Assembly (NCBI GenBank): GCA_027577415.1
Contig: JANBQS010000663.1
Location: 1 to 13,865, forward strand
Source of the DNA: Coemansia sp. RSA 922
Lineage: Eukaryota; Kickxellomycota; Kickxellomycetes; Kickxellales; Kickxellaceae
Length of the DNA: 13,865 bases
Direction: 5' to 3'
Of this stretch, positions 1 to 8,548 are shown piece after piece. How positions within the stretch are numbered: the first letter of the stretch is position 1; each line of letters opens with the position of its first letter. The position numbers and the translations under genes are program-made. A model generated the notes under the pieces. That model saw only the letters and a program-made list of their open reading frames with translations, was not told where the DNA came from and ran no database searches.

Positions 1-687
1 TACTTTGGCTTTGCGACAAAAGTCAATCTCCTTCCGAACATCCTGCAAAGCGACTTCCTGCGGCGTAGTCAATATAACAGCACCGGTAATACCCGAGTCC
101 CGTAGCAACTGAACTACAGACAAATGTTCGTCGGAGGTGCCGGGCGGCGTATCGAACAAAAGGTAATCTGTGGTGGGCGACCAGTCAACGTCTTTCAGGA
201 ACTGTTTAATAATACCATTCTTCTTTGGACCTCTCCATATAACAGCAGAATCTTCGTCAGGTAGCATGAAACCAATCGACATTACAGCCAAATTATCCTG
301 CACATATACTGGTGACCAACCGTTAGAAGACCTGTGAATTTCCTCGCGTTCGCAGCCCATTATCTTTGGCACTGACGGACCACAAACATCGATATCCACT
401 ACTCCCACCTCCCGCTCGTCGTTGGATGCTAGGGCAAAGGCCAGTTGCGCTGTGAATGTGCTTTTGCCTACGCCTCCTTTGCCTGAGAGTATTAGGAGCT
501 TGTGGCGGATCCCTGAGAGTCGCTCGGATACTAGGGCTAGATCTGGGTCTGGTCCTGACGCCTGCGTAGAACATATTTCTTGGTTTGGACACCCTGCACA
601 TCCGGCTGCTTTGCCGGCACCGGCGCTTTCGGGACCTGGGCAATGCTCATTGGCATCAGCTGGTACATTATCCTTAGAAGCCGACAT
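1..687 (-). CDS. NBP35: NBP35/NUBP1-type cytosolic Fe-S cluster scaffold ATPase (3' end cut by window edge)
   Basis: Nbp35 is a P-loop NTPase that, with Cfd1, forms the scaffold for cytosolic and nuclear [4Fe-4S] cluster assembly (CIA pathway). The 229 visible codons begin with ATG at 687 and run without an intron to base 1. Residues 16-39 carry cysteines spaced CX13CX2CX5C (C16, C30, C33, C39), the N-terminal Fe-S ligand set that distinguishes Nbp35 from Cfd1. A deviant Walker A (GKGGVGKST) is at 69-77, the switch region [10 protein letters not shown] at 98-107 and [11 protein letters not shown] at 179-189. Family members are about 320-330 residues, so roughly 100 residues, including the C-terminal CPXC motif, lie beyond the window. 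The ATG at 687 is the first in the AT-rich leader and places the cysteine motif at the expected distance. It is transcribed divergently from the helicase gene. The identification is secure. Confidence 0.95.
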   Translation of the reverse strand, partial: MSASKDNVPADANEHCPGPESAGAGKAAGCAGCPNQEICSTQASGPDPDLALVSERLSGIRHKLLILSGKGGVGKSTFTAQLAFALASNDEREVGVVDIDVCGPSVPKIMGCEREEIHRSSNGWSPVYVQDNLAVMSIGFMLPDEDSAVIWRGPKKNGIIKQFLKDVDWSPTTDYLLFDTPPGTSDEHLSVVQLLRDSGITGAVILTTPQEVALQDVRKEIDFCRKAKV

Positions 688-928
688 TATGAAAATAAAA
701 ATAATATTTTTTGGAATTAAGGAGAAAGACAAAAGTGGTAAACTTTTTTATTTTTTTTTTAGTGGTGATCGTGTGTGCTTACAAATGATATTTCTGGAAT
801 CATGTGACCAAGCCATTTATCGATTCACTTTGGTTTGTGGAGCGATCAATAAAAAAAAAAGATTTTTTTGGCAAAGTGAAAGAAATAGAGTTAAACATTA
901 TCTTATATCTTATTTTTTTTTTTTTACC
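688..928. promoter_or_regulatory. Divergent spacer between NBP35 and the helicase gene
   Basis: This 241-bp AT-rich spacer must hold the 5' ends of both flanking genes. It contains long T runs around 747-762 and 912-925, the latter ending 4 bp before the helicase ATG. I see no convincing TATA box for either gene. A TTCTGGAA at 792-799 resembles two heat-shock half-sites, too few for a functional element. An ATG at 785 is in frame with the helicase ORF, and an ATGTGA start-stop pair sits at 802-807; both matter only if transcription starts upstream of about 785. Promoter function is inferred from gene orientation. Confidence 0.6.
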
Positions 929-3900
929 ATGGGTCCCAAGACAAAAGATAAAGCAAAGGATAAAGCTCCAGACAAACCGGCAGACAAACCAAAGGAAAAG
1001 ACTACGGATAAAAAGGACTTGACTCTGTTCGGCGGGTGGACAGGCAAAACACCAGTGACGCTTCTCAACGAATACGTCCAGCGCCAGCAATCCGAAGGGT
1101 GGCACCGCGCCGACTACAACATCCACGGCACCGCACAACATGGCTATGCCTGTGTAATTCGGTTGTCGAAGCAGGATAAAAAGCTCGGTCTTCTCAAAGT
1201 AGAATACCGACCCACACCCACTACCTCCACGGGTCTCCGATTCCCCACCGCCATCGAAGCCCGACACATGGCCGCCACTTATACACTGTACCAGCTGCGC
1301 GCAAACACTAGCCTCCATCGCATGATACCTCCAGTACACCGAACTTATTGGCTCGAGTTGGACGAAAACCGAAAGGGCGAGCGCATATGTGAGGACCCGT
1401 TTGCTGCTAAATTGGCGCGGGATCGGGACCGCGAAGACCGAGAGCGTATACGTGTGAAAAGAGAGGAGACTAAGATCAGAGCTAAGGAAACCGGACGTAC
1501 TGAAGACTTGCTTTCGACTGGGTTACGCAAAAGATGGGACGATTTGGCTCAAGTCCATATGAGTGAAGAACAGCGTAGTAACGCTGAGAGTGTCGTACGC
1601 CTGTGGACTGCTACTTGGGGACTCAAGACCGAAGGTAACGCAGTGCTTACAGGGTTCAGGCCACAGCATATCGAGGAGGCTTTGGCGGCTTGTGGAGGCG
1701 ACCAGGCGAGGGCCTTCGAGTGGCTTTGTGTTCATGTGCCGGAGGACGATCTGCCCGAACACGTTATGCGTCGCGGCTACCAGGCCTCAATGGTTACTGG
1801 ATCTAATGCCTCGGGTGCCGAGTTGGCATTGCAGCTGGCGGCTAAACGACTGGCGCGGTCTGGATTCGCCCTATCTATGTGTCGAGCGGCATTGGAAGAA
1901 GCCAATAGCGAAGATCTGACAAGAGCAGAGTCTAGGGCAGCTGAGATCCTCGTCAGCAGATTGTGCAATCGCCCTGTACCCGAACTCGTAACTGGGGACA
2001 ATTCGGTGGATGATGAAATAGACGCCTTGGATTCTATCTACGCGGGTGAGAACCGGATCACTCGTCCGTCTCTGTTCCAGATCACTGTCGCCATACGACC
2101 CAATGACCAGGTACTCTGTCCGAGTGACGCATGTCTGGAGTTCTGGATCCCCATCGACTCGTCTTACCCGGACTCACGCCCACCTTCAGTCACCCTGTCT
2201 AGCGCCTTTTTGCCGGCGTACTTGAAACTGCATATAACCAAAATGATCGATCAGCGATTGGCTCGCGACGGTATGCCGGTGCTCTTTGACGTAGTGAGTA
2301 TTGCCGACGATAACATCGAACAATGGTTGAGCAACCCGCCGCCCCTCGCCGATCTCATGCGTGGAATTGCGCTGGAGTCTGTTCCTCAGAAACGGTCTGT
2401 GGGCAAACACAATAGGCGCGATCACGGCCCCAGCGACTGGAATCGGACCGTTGCCTCGTTTGCGCGGACAATGGGTACTGGTGCGTATCGGCTAATGCAA
2501 AAGACTCGCGCGTTGCTGCCTGCTGCCACTGTCGCCCACACGCTAGTCGAGCTGATTGGTGCGCATCGGTGTGTGGTTGTGTCGGGTGCGACTGGGTGTG
2601 GAAAGACTACGCAGGTGCCGCAGTTTATTCTAGATCACGGTATACAGACCAACTCCCCGACTAACATTATCTGTACGCAGCCCAGACGTATCAGCGCAGT
2701 GGGCGTGGCGGGGCGTGTCGCTGAGGAACGCGCCTCAGTATTGGGCGATACTATCGGGTATGCTGTACGAGGAGAGTCTAAGAAATCAAACGATACCCGA
2801 CTACTATTCTGTACTACCGGAGTACTCTTACGTATGATTGGTACTGATCCCTCGCTTACCCATGTAACCCATGTTGTCTGTGATGAGGTCCATGAGAGAT
2901 CGGTGGACTCTGATCTGCTCCTCGTACTCTTATTGCAGAGTATGAAGCTTAATCCCCGATTGCACGTGGTACTGATGAGTGCTACGGCGCAGAGCGATCT
3001 GTTTGCCGAGTATTTTGGTCACAACTCGCCGGTCGTTGATATTCCGGGTCGTACGTTCCCTGTAGACGACGTTTATATCGAGGACTTTGTCTCTGCAAAG
3101 AGTGAGGCTGAATTGGTACCTGTATTCGGCAGCGGGTGGGCTGACTCGGCTAGGCGCAGATGGGGCTCTGTTACTGACAAGGACGATTCCGGTGACTGGA
3201 TTGCTCGCGCGCAAGGTTTAATGTCTACCACTCAAGGTGACCGCGCCTGGGCATCAGCACTAGTATCTTGGGAGGACCGGTACGCATCGCCATCCAACAT
3301 AGACTATGCGTTGGCGACTTTGATAGTCCGCCACATCCACATGACGTCGGACCATGGTCTCGCCATCCTAGTGTTTATGCCAGGTGTAGCCGAGATCCAA
3401 TCAACGATCGCCGCACTCAAGGCCATCGACGGCCTATCGGTCCTGCCACTGCACTCTGGGCTATCTGCTGCTGAGCAGCGGCGAGTATTTGCGAAATCGC
3501 CGAGTGGTCGTAAAGTAATCGTGGCTACGAATATCGCCGAGACCAGTATAACCATCGACGATATTGGCTTTGTCATCGACTCTGGTCGCGTCCGCGAACT
3601 GCGCCACGACCATGGCACTCGCGTCGCCAAATTGACCACCGTCTTGTGCCCCCAGGCTGCTGCCGCTCAGCGCCGTGGCCGCGCCGGTCGGACTCGGCCT
3701 GGTGTTTGCTATCGTATGTATACACGTCGTATTCACGGTAATATGCCTATGTATGGTGATCCGGAGATTTTGAGGTCGCCGTTGGAGCAAGTATGTCTGC
3801 GCGTCAAGGCACTGGGGCACCAGGATCCGCGTACAATCCTGGCGTCTGCTTTGGATCCGCCGCCGCTGTCGGCTGTCTCTGCTGCTGAGCACTTGTTGGT

Positions 3901-4891
3901 GGCGGTGGGCGCTACTGTGGAGGAGTTTGGGGCGCTGACGGCACTTGGTAAATTCATTGCTGATATCCCTGTCGACCTAAGGCTAGCCAAGATCCTTGTC
4001 TACGGAGCGCTGATGGGCGTCCTGGACGATGCACTAAAGATCGTCGCGTTGATGGCCCTTGACAAGCCATTGTTCCACGATAAGCTAGCTAGGAAAAAGT
4101 TTGCCAACGACTCGCTACAATCCGGGCTCAGCGATTGGCTTGCTGATTTGGCGGCCTTTAACCAGCTAGACTCTGGCGGTAAGGCTTATGATTTGGGTTG
4201 TTCGCCTACGGCTGTTCGCGATGTCAGGGGTACTGTCAGACAGCTGCGCGATTCTTTGCGGCATACGGGGCTCGTAGAGCAGTCGTCAAGGGCTAGCCCT
4301 ATGGTGCTCAAGGCACTGATATGTGCGGGGCTTAGTCCGAATATCGTGCGTGTGAGAATGCCACAGCAAAAATTCACCGAAGTCATCGGCGGCACCATAT
4401 CCAAAGACCACGAAGCGCGGCAAGTCTCGTTCTACGCACCAGACATAATGGCACTACTTCCTGGCGGTGGGCCGCTCTGGCAGTCGCATGACTATCGTAC
4501 GGACCGTCGTGTGTTTATTCATCCGCAGTCGACGCTTTTCTCTGCTACAAAGTACCAGGCCACGCCATTCATCGTATACTTTGCACAAAGTACGTCGTCT
4601 CTGAATCCGCGTACATATCTGAGAGATGTTACTGTTCCGGGTCTCTATGCTTTATTGATGTTTGGACCGGCGCCGCTTATCATCGACCATGGGAATAAGG
4701 TCCTGTGTATTGGGTCGTCTGGCGCACTGGCTGTGCGTGCGTGGCCGCGTATCGCAGTATTGGTTAACCAGCTTCGTGTACTTTTGGACGAGCTTTTGCG
4801 TAGAAAACTAGAGGCGCCTGAATCTATCGCTCTGGCTGATCACCCTGTAGTTACAACAGTATTGCAACTATTAGAAACAGATGGACAATGA
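929..4891 (+). CDS. DExH-box RNA helicase of the DHX57/DHX29/YLR419W group with dsRBD-like, UBA and RWD modules
   Basis: The protein has 1320 residues, close to DHX57, DHX29 and yeast YLR419W (about 1370-1435). A Lys/Asp-rich tail (1-30) is followed by a dsRNA-binding-like fold (about 40-145), a charged helix (about 160-195), a UBA-like domain (about 237-272) and an RWD-like domain (about 360-470). The helicase core shows Walker A GATGCGKT (553-560), motif Ia TQPRR (583-587), motif II DEVH (652-655), SAT (684-686), motif V ATNIAETS (866-873) and motif VI QRRGRAGR (914-921). HA2 and OB-fold regions fill the C-terminus. DHX29 acts on 40S ribosomes; the role of DHX57-type proteins is less defined. 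UBA plus RWD favours DHX57/YLR419W over DHX29, and no CCCH zinc finger is visible. About 70 extra residues lie between motifs III and IV. The ATG at 929 has a strong context (ACCATGG) and begins the lysine-rich tail; an in-frame ATG at 785 would add 48 low-complexity residues and is less likely. Confidence 0.93.
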   Translation: MGPKTKDKAKDKAPDKPADKPKEKTTDKKDLTLFGGWTGKTPVTLLNEYVQRQQSEGWHRADYNIHGTAQHGYACVIRLSKQDKKLGLLKVEYRPTPTTSTGLRFPTAIEARHMAATYTLYQLRANTSLHRMIPPVHRTYWLELDENRKGERICEDPFAAKLARDRDREDRERIRVKREETKIRAKETGRTEDLLSTGLRKRWDDLAQVHMSEEQRSNAESVVRLWTATWGLKTEGNAVLTGFRPQHIEEALAACGGDQARAFEWLCVHVPEDDLPEHVMRRGYQASMVTGSNASGAELALQLAAKRLARSGFALSMCRAALEEANSEDLTRAESRAAEILVSRLCNRPVPELVTGDNSVDDEIDALDSIYAGENRITRPSLFQITVAIRPNDQVLCPSDACLEFWIPIDSSYPDSRPPSVTLSSAFLPAYLKLHITKMIDQRLARDGMPVLFDVVSIADDNIEQWLSNPPPLADLMRGIALESVPQKRSVGKHNRRDHGPSDWNRTVASFARTMGTGAYRLMQKTRALLPAATVAHTLVELIGAHRCVVVSGATGCGKTTQVPQFILDHGIQTNSPTNIICTQPRRISAVGVAGRVAEERASVLGDTIGYAVRGESKKSNDTRLLFCTTGVLLRMIGTDPSLTHVTHVVCDEVHERSVDSDLLLVLLLQSMKLNPRLHVVLMSATAQSDLFAEYFGHNSPVVDIPGRTFPVDDVYIEDFVSAKSEAELVPVFGSGWADSARRRWGSVTDKDDSGDWIARAQGLMSTTQGDRAWASALVSWEDRYASPSNIDYALATLIVRHIHMTSDHGLAILVFMPGVAEIQSTIAALKAIDGLSVLPLHSGLSAAEQRRVFAKSPSGRKVIVATNIAETSITIDDIGFVIDSGRVRELRHDHGTRVAKLTTVLCPQAAAAQRRGRAGRTRPGVCYRMYTRRIHGNMPMYGDPEILRSPLEQVCLRVKALGHQDPRTILASALDPPPLSAVSAAEHLLVAVGATVEEFGALTALGKFIADIPVDLRLAKILVYGALMGVLDDALKIVALMALDKPLFHDKLARKKFANDSLQSGLSDWLADLAAFNQLDSGGKAYDLGCSPTAVRDVRGTVRQLRDSLRHTGLVEQSSRASPMVLKALICAGLSPNIVRVRMPQQKFTEVIGGTISKDHEARQVSFYAPDIMALLPGGGPLWQSHDYRTDRRVFIHPQSTLFSATKYQATPFIVYFAQSTSSLNPRTYLRDVTVPGLYALLMFGPAPLIIDHGNKVLCIGSSGALAVRAWPRIAVLVNQLRVLLDELLRRKLEAPESIALADHPVVTTVLQLLETDGQ

Positions 4892-4892
4892 G

Positions 4893-4898
4893 TTTATT
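4893..4898 (-). terminator. AATAAA poly(A) signal of the UNC93-like gene
   Basis: Reading the minus strand, the UNC93-like stop codon TAA (4901-4899) is followed immediately by a canonical AATAAA. It lies entirely within the 7-bp gap between the two convergent stop codons, so cleavage 10-30 nt further on would fall inside the 3' end of the helicase coding region. No AATAAA is visible on the plus strand just after the helicase stop. Confidence 0.7.
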
Positions 4899-6266
4899 TT
4901 ATACTTTTTCTCTATCATCATAATCATCTGTTTGTACTTTGGTCTCTTCGGAGTGATCCTTGAGCGTGTATACGACGTAGAACATTGGGAACATGGAGAT
5001 TCCCAATAGTACCCAGTTACCAATAAGTTGGTTCATATATGAAACACTCTTGGCGTCCAATTGCCATGCTACGGTGGCGCCCAACGACTGGATGCCCTTG
5101 TAGAAGCCCGCGTACCTAGACAGCTTTTGTCCATCGTTGGTCAGTGAGCCAATAACCCAGTATGCCAAATTCTGGTACAATGCGTCGCCAACACCGTGCA
5201 AAGTATAGAGAATAATCGGACCCGCTGCACGCTTGCTCTCTAGGAAATCGATCAAACCACCTGGATAATCAGTAGGTATGCCGCCGGGTAGCGGACCGTG
5301 AGTGTACTTTTGTTGTAGCTTGAGAGTACCACCCCACACGACGTTGAAGAAGACGGCGACAATACCCAAAGCGATAATACCGCGAGTCTTTCTTGTCATG
5401 CGCTGGTTATCGAGTAAGAAGGAAAGTGCGTATGCGCCGATCATCTGAGCACCCCAGTAGAAAATGTTGTTGAAGCCGCGTGTCCGAATATTGAAAATAG
5501 AGCCGTTGATAGGTCCGAACTGATACGAGTAGAAAAAGTTGGACGCAAAACACATCGGCAACAGCGCGAGCATCGTTGGGTTCATGAATAGCTTGAGAAT
5601 CTCCACCGCCTCGATTCTAACACTAGTGTATTTTACCAGAACCACCGACGACCCGTCCTCACGCACTACTTTCGACGGTGGTGCCAAAGCCAGACCCAAA
5701 GCTGCGCCGATACACTCGAGAATGACAAACGCAATGTACACACCGTCCGACAATGAGTCCTTGGTACTATTGTAGTTGATAGCGAACGGCAAGATGCCGC
5801 CGAGCATGCCGCCCATATTGAATATAATCCAAAACACAGCGATATACCGACCCTTCTCCTCCTCCCTTGGATAAGACACCATGATCATGCCCTGCGCAGC
5901 CCAGAGAATACCAGCACCGATACCGAGAATAGCACCAGCGGCGATAGTGAAGGCTCCGTTGCCAGTGTGGTTGAGGTAGATGTAAGAGGATGAGTATAGT
6001 GCGTACGTGAGTCCTGAGCCAAAGATCGTCCAGCGCACGCCGCAGAGATTGACTATGGCGCCGCCTAGTACGCCGAATATAATGAATGTGCAGTATAGCG
6101 CTGTGTTGGCATTGTTGCCGGTCGTCCGATCTACTTGGCCACCGCCGCCCATGCCGTTCAAAGCGTTGAACATGCCTGGACACAAAAAGCAGACAAATCC
6201 GACAAGGACGACCTGCGTCATTGGACTAAAGTAGCTTGCGCCACGGAACTTGTCGAGGAATCCCAT
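4899..6266 (-). CDS. UNC93-like (DUF895) major facilitator superfamily membrane protein
   Basis: The protein has 455 residues with about 12 hydrophobic segments (roughly 16-37, 57-76, 78-98, 105-131, 141-163, 176-197, 229-250, 266-286, 296-314, 349-374, 386-402 and 414-435). The N-terminal CPGMFNALNGMGGGGQ block (29-44) and the GRYIAVFWIIFNMGG block (139-153) are signatures of fungal UNC93-like proteins. The C-terminus is short, acidic and probably cytosolic. It should sit in a membrane. The substrate of fungal members is not established; metazoan UNC93 relatives act as channel or receptor partners rather than proven transporters, so I do not assign a substrate. The start at 6266 (AGCATGG) is the first ATG downstream of a TATA box. 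The frame stays open upstream to 6452, but that part is low-complexity and overlaps the promoter. The gene converges on the helicase gene with 7 bp between stops. Confidence 0.92.
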   Translation of the reverse strand: MGFLDKFRGASYFSPMTQVVLVGFVCFLCPGMFNALNGMGGGGQVDRTTGNNANTALYCTFIIFGVLGGAIVNLCGVRWTIFGSGLTYALYSSSYIYLNHTGNGAFTIAAGAILGIGAGILWAAQGMIMVSYPREEEKGRYIAVFWIIFNMGGMLGGILPFAINYNSTKDSLSDGVYIAFVILECIGAALGLALAPPSKVVREDGSSVVLVKYTSVRIEAVEILKLFMNPTMLALLPMCFASNFFYSYQFGPINGSIFNIRTRGFNNIFYWGAQMIGAYALSFLLDNQRMTRKTRGIIALGIVAVFFNVVWGGTLKLQQKYTHGPLPGGIPTDYPGGLIDFLESKRAAGPIILYTLHGVGDALYQNLAYWVIGSLTNDGQKLSRYAGFYKGIQSLGATVAWQLDAKSVSYMNQLIGNWVLLGISMFPMFYVVYTLKDHSEETKVQTDDYDDREKV

Positions 6267-6349
6267 GCTTGTAAAAAAAATTATAATAAATGAGTATGAA
6301 AAGATTATGTTTTTTCTATGTGAAGGAGGAAGGAAGGAGGAGAGGGCCC

Positions 6350-6358
6350 TTTTTATAT
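6350..6358 (-). promoter_or_regulatory. TATA box of the UNC93-like gene
   Basis: The minus strand reads ATATAAAAAGG here, matching the TATAWAWR consensus, about 84 bp upstream of the ATG at 6266. No ATG occurs between this element and the assigned start, which supports both calls. The same 11-mer recurs on the minus strand at 8945-8955. Confidence 0.65.
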
Positions 6359-6406
6359 CCCAGACTAGCGTAGTATTTGATCTTGTGTGCCTCCGGGTTA
6401 CAAAAG

Positions 6407-6426
6407 AAAAAAAAAAAAAAAAAAAA
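6407..6426. repeat. Run of 20 consecutive A (poly-T on the minus strand)
   Basis: A pure 20-base homopolymer lies about 50 bp upstream of the UNC93-like TATA box. Poly(dA:dT) tracts typically exclude nucleosomes at fungal promoters, which fits this position. Its exact length is prone to sequencing and slippage error. Confidence 0.85.
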
Positions 6427-6760
6427 GATAACGGAACACACATCAGATCCAATCATATAGCTTTATTTTTTTATTTCTTCCGCTTTTTCCGTGTACAGTC
6501 TTTATCACGAGCCTTTACTGGTCTCTGCGCAATAAAAAAACAACAGTCAAGAGGGATTGTCCATAAAAAGCGTGCTCTCACGTTCCCTCAAAAGGAAATA
6601 AACGGCCCGCGCTTTTTACCATGGTTAATCCCGCGTCAATACATTCAGTTCTTATCACAAAGATTATCAAGAGTGAAGAATGTTCCGCCATTTATCTTGT
6701 CGCTACTTTGTTCGGACACTTTGCACATGATAAATTTTTTTGTCCGCTACTAAAATCATT

Positions 6761-6766
6761 TTTATT
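6761..6766 (-). terminator. AATAAA poly(A) signal of the Myb-repeat gene
   Basis: A canonical AATAAA on the minus strand begins 16 nt past the TAA stop of the Myb-repeat gene, a normal distance for a fungal 3' end. Confidence 0.65.
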
Positions 6767-6781
6767 ATGAAAATCCCTTTT

Positions 6782-8362
6782 TTAAATTTTGCGGTATCTA
6801 CGCATAGAACGATATTTGTTGCAACACTGTGCTGCTGTTTTGGTTCCGAGGCGAGTGGCTAGACATTTCCAGCTTTTCTTGCCTTGATTTTGCTCCACAT
6901 ATTCCGTCAACACAGCGATCTCATAAACTGACCACTTGTGCAAATCTTCCGGCACTGATTCGTCGTCCTCGCCTGTTTCCTCCGCCACAATCTCTACCGG
7001 CTTGACTTGTGGTGGTGGAGCCGAGAGCAATGACCGTGGTGGCTGCTGTCCTGATTCGTAGTCTGGATGTGAGCCGAGGATAGCCAACATACACATATTA
7101 ACTGTCTGCTGCGAATAACCCGGTAACGCCCTATGAGCTAGGTCTAGAATAGGACGTACGCCCGACGAATGCACGCTGGTATTGGCGATATCCCGAGCTA
7201 TCGCCAAACTAGCCACATCGATTTCTATCTGACCCGAACTTTGCTGTAACCCGAACGCATGGCTAATCGCTAGGCTGGTCGGCTGTTGCTGCGAAGTAAC
7301 TAGATACATGGGACCGTTGGCTGAACAGTGTACGCTGGTGGCGGGAATGCAGTCCGAATGCTTAATAGTCTTGCGACGACACTGTAGTGGAAGCTTGGTA
7401 CCGATAAGCTTGGCTGTAGTGCGACAGCATACGCCAATAGCGCGACATAGGGCCAGAATTTCAATCTCGCTGCGAGTCCATTGCCGAGTAATATTAGTAT
7501 GTACCGTATATCCACGCCAATTCTTTTGCAAATCTCCCGAGCGTATCGCCATAATCCCACTAATAACTTCCCAGTTATTCTCGCCACACTCCGAAACCAG
7601 TCTCTGCAATTGCTTGAATTGGTCTACGTTCAAATAGGCCAATTTAGCGTGCTCCGTGCTGTCTGATTTACGACTAGGCTTTTTCATTGTGTATGGAACG
7701 AATCGATGACTGGCCACTGGTATCGATTGTTGTTGTGGTGGGTGGCGGCGGAAATAAAAGTATGCGAGATGCGTGGCGCTCAGTCCGCCTCCGTCTATTG
7801 TGGAAAACGCCTCGCTCATCTCTTGCCATGTCATTCCGCTGGCACGGTACTCGCAGATACGTGAATACAATTGATCGTCATCCAATTGCATTGCCGGAGC
7901 AAACCCGATATCGTTACAAACAAGGGGCACGTGTGGAGACGACGGCAGACTATTCATAAGCGCTAGAGAAGCCTCGGTAAGTCCCGTAGTACATGTCTGC
8001 GGCGATGTCTGTGGCATTAGCAGCTCGGGCATATTGGGAAGCGAGTCGCCGCCAAATACTGGGCTCATAGTGAGTAGTGGCCACGGAAAACATGGCTGCA
8101 AAAGTAGGTTCGGATTCGCAGATGTCGTGACACTAGTATCGATGGATGGCCACCAGGGTGTCGCTGTGTATGTGGGCTTTTTAAAACAATAGTCACTGGT
8201 ACTCGCCCCCGCGCTGTGCTGCTGCAAGTCAGTGGGATTGTTGCCGTGGATAACCTCGCGGTGGATAGACAGTAACTCTAATGCGCGGGAAGCGAAAAAG
8301 CGCTGTTGTTGGTTCGGGACATAATAGCCCGCGTCGGTAAACTGACTGTTAAACGCACTCAT
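6782..8362 (-). CDS. Protein with four degenerate Myb/SANT-like repeats (putative DNA-binding protein)
   Basis: The 526-residue protein has a Gln/Pro/Ser-rich, probably disordered N-terminus (1-155) and four regions resembling Myb/SANT helix bundles. R1 is about 160-206 (W179), R2 about 241-286 (W264, W282), R3 about 292-336 (W295, ending QCRRKT) and R4 about 474-522 (W477, W498, then QCCNKYRSM with Y517 where the third tryptophan normally falls). R3 and R4 are the clearest; R1 and R2 are inferred from spacing and aromatic positions. A linker of about 135 residues with an acidic stretch (461-472) separates R3 from R4. The C-terminus is basic (RRYRKI). Nuclear DNA binding is likely, but no target or named orthologue is recognised; chromatin-type SANT function is an alternative. 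The start at 8362 is the first ATG after the TATA box at 8494-8503. Long disordered stretches suggest fast evolution. Confidence 0.82.
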   Translation of the reverse strand: MSAFNSQFTDAGYYVPNQQQRFFASRALELLSIHREVIHGNNPTDLQQHSAGASTSDYCFKKPTYTATPWWPSIDTSVTTSANPNLLLQPCFPWPLLTMSPVFGGDSLPNMPELLMPQTSPQTCTTGLTEASLALMNSLPSSPHVPLVCNDIGFAPAMQLDDDQLYSRICEYRASGMTWQEMSEAFSTIDGGGLSATHLAYFYFRRHPPQQQSIPVASHRFVPYTMKKPSRKSDSTEHAKLAYLNVDQFKQLQRLVSECGENNWEVISGIMAIRSGDLQKNWRGYTVHTNITRQWTRSEIEILALCRAIGVCCRTTAKLIGTKLPLQCRRKTIKHSDCIPATSVHCSANGPMYLVTSQQQPTSLAISHAFGLQQSSGQIEIDVASLAIARDIANTSVHSSGVRPILDLAHRALPGYSQQTVNMCMLAILGSHPDYESGQQPPRSLLSAPPPQVKPVEIVAEETGEDDESVPEDLHKWSVYEIAVLTEYVEQNQGKKSWKCLATRLGTKTAAQCCNKYRSMRRYRKI

Positions 8363-8493
8363 ATCCGCAAAAATAATAAAATAATATAAAATGAGAAAAA
8401 AAAGGGGACAACCGTCTTTAAAAGGGGAAGAGGGTGAACACGATTGACGATATATGATATGTTGAAAGGGATGAGGTGGGAGGGTGGGAAACC

Positions 8494-8503
8494 TTTATAT
8501 AAA
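8494..8503 (-). promoter_or_regulatory. TATA box of the Myb-repeat gene
   Basis: TTTATATAAA is palindromic; on the minus strand it continues as TATATAAAGG, close to the UNC93-like TATA element. It lies about 132 bp upstream of the ATG at 8362, and no ATG occurs between them. The intervening leader is pyrimidine-rich. Confidence 0.6.
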
Positions 8504-8548
8504 AAAGAAAGAGTTAAATTAAAAAAAGAAGGAGCAAGGTGTACCCGA

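Larger units (their letters stand above)
6267..6781. promoter_or_regulatory. Spacer holding the UNC93-like promoter and the 3' end of the Myb-repeat gene
   Basis: This 515-bp AT-rich spacer lies between two minus-strand genes. From right to left it holds the AATAAA of the Myb-repeat gene, a group of WGATAA (GATA-factor-like) motifs at 6427-6432 and 6728-6733 on plus and 6502-6507, 6652-6657 and 6664-6669 on minus, and a CCAAT at 6449-6453. These are followed by a run of 20 A (6407-6426), a purine-rich stretch (about 6321-6346) and the TATA box. A plus-strand frame spans much of it but is low-complexity and resembles no family I recognise, so I do not call a gene. Confidence 0.6.

Noticed and set aside
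792..799. Heat-shock element (TTCTGGAA) in the NBP35/helicase spacer
   Set aside because: Only two half-sites are present, while functional elements usually need three or more; likely chance.
422..928. In-frame upstream extension of the helicase ORF
   Set aside because: The upstream part is antisense to NBP35 coding sequence and then crosses the AT-rich spacer, giving low-complexity Phe/Lys translation. The ATG at 929 has a much better context and begins the natural lysine-rich tail.
6267..6452. N-terminal extension of the UNC93-like protein
   Set aside because: It runs through the TATA box and poly-T tract; the conserved N-terminal region starts naturally at the ATG at 6266.
6250..6753. 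167-codon plus-strand open frame across the UNC93-like/Myb-repeat spacer
   Set aside because: Its start overlaps the UNC93-like start codon on the opposite strand. It translates the 20-A run and promoter elements, is low in complexity and resembles no family.
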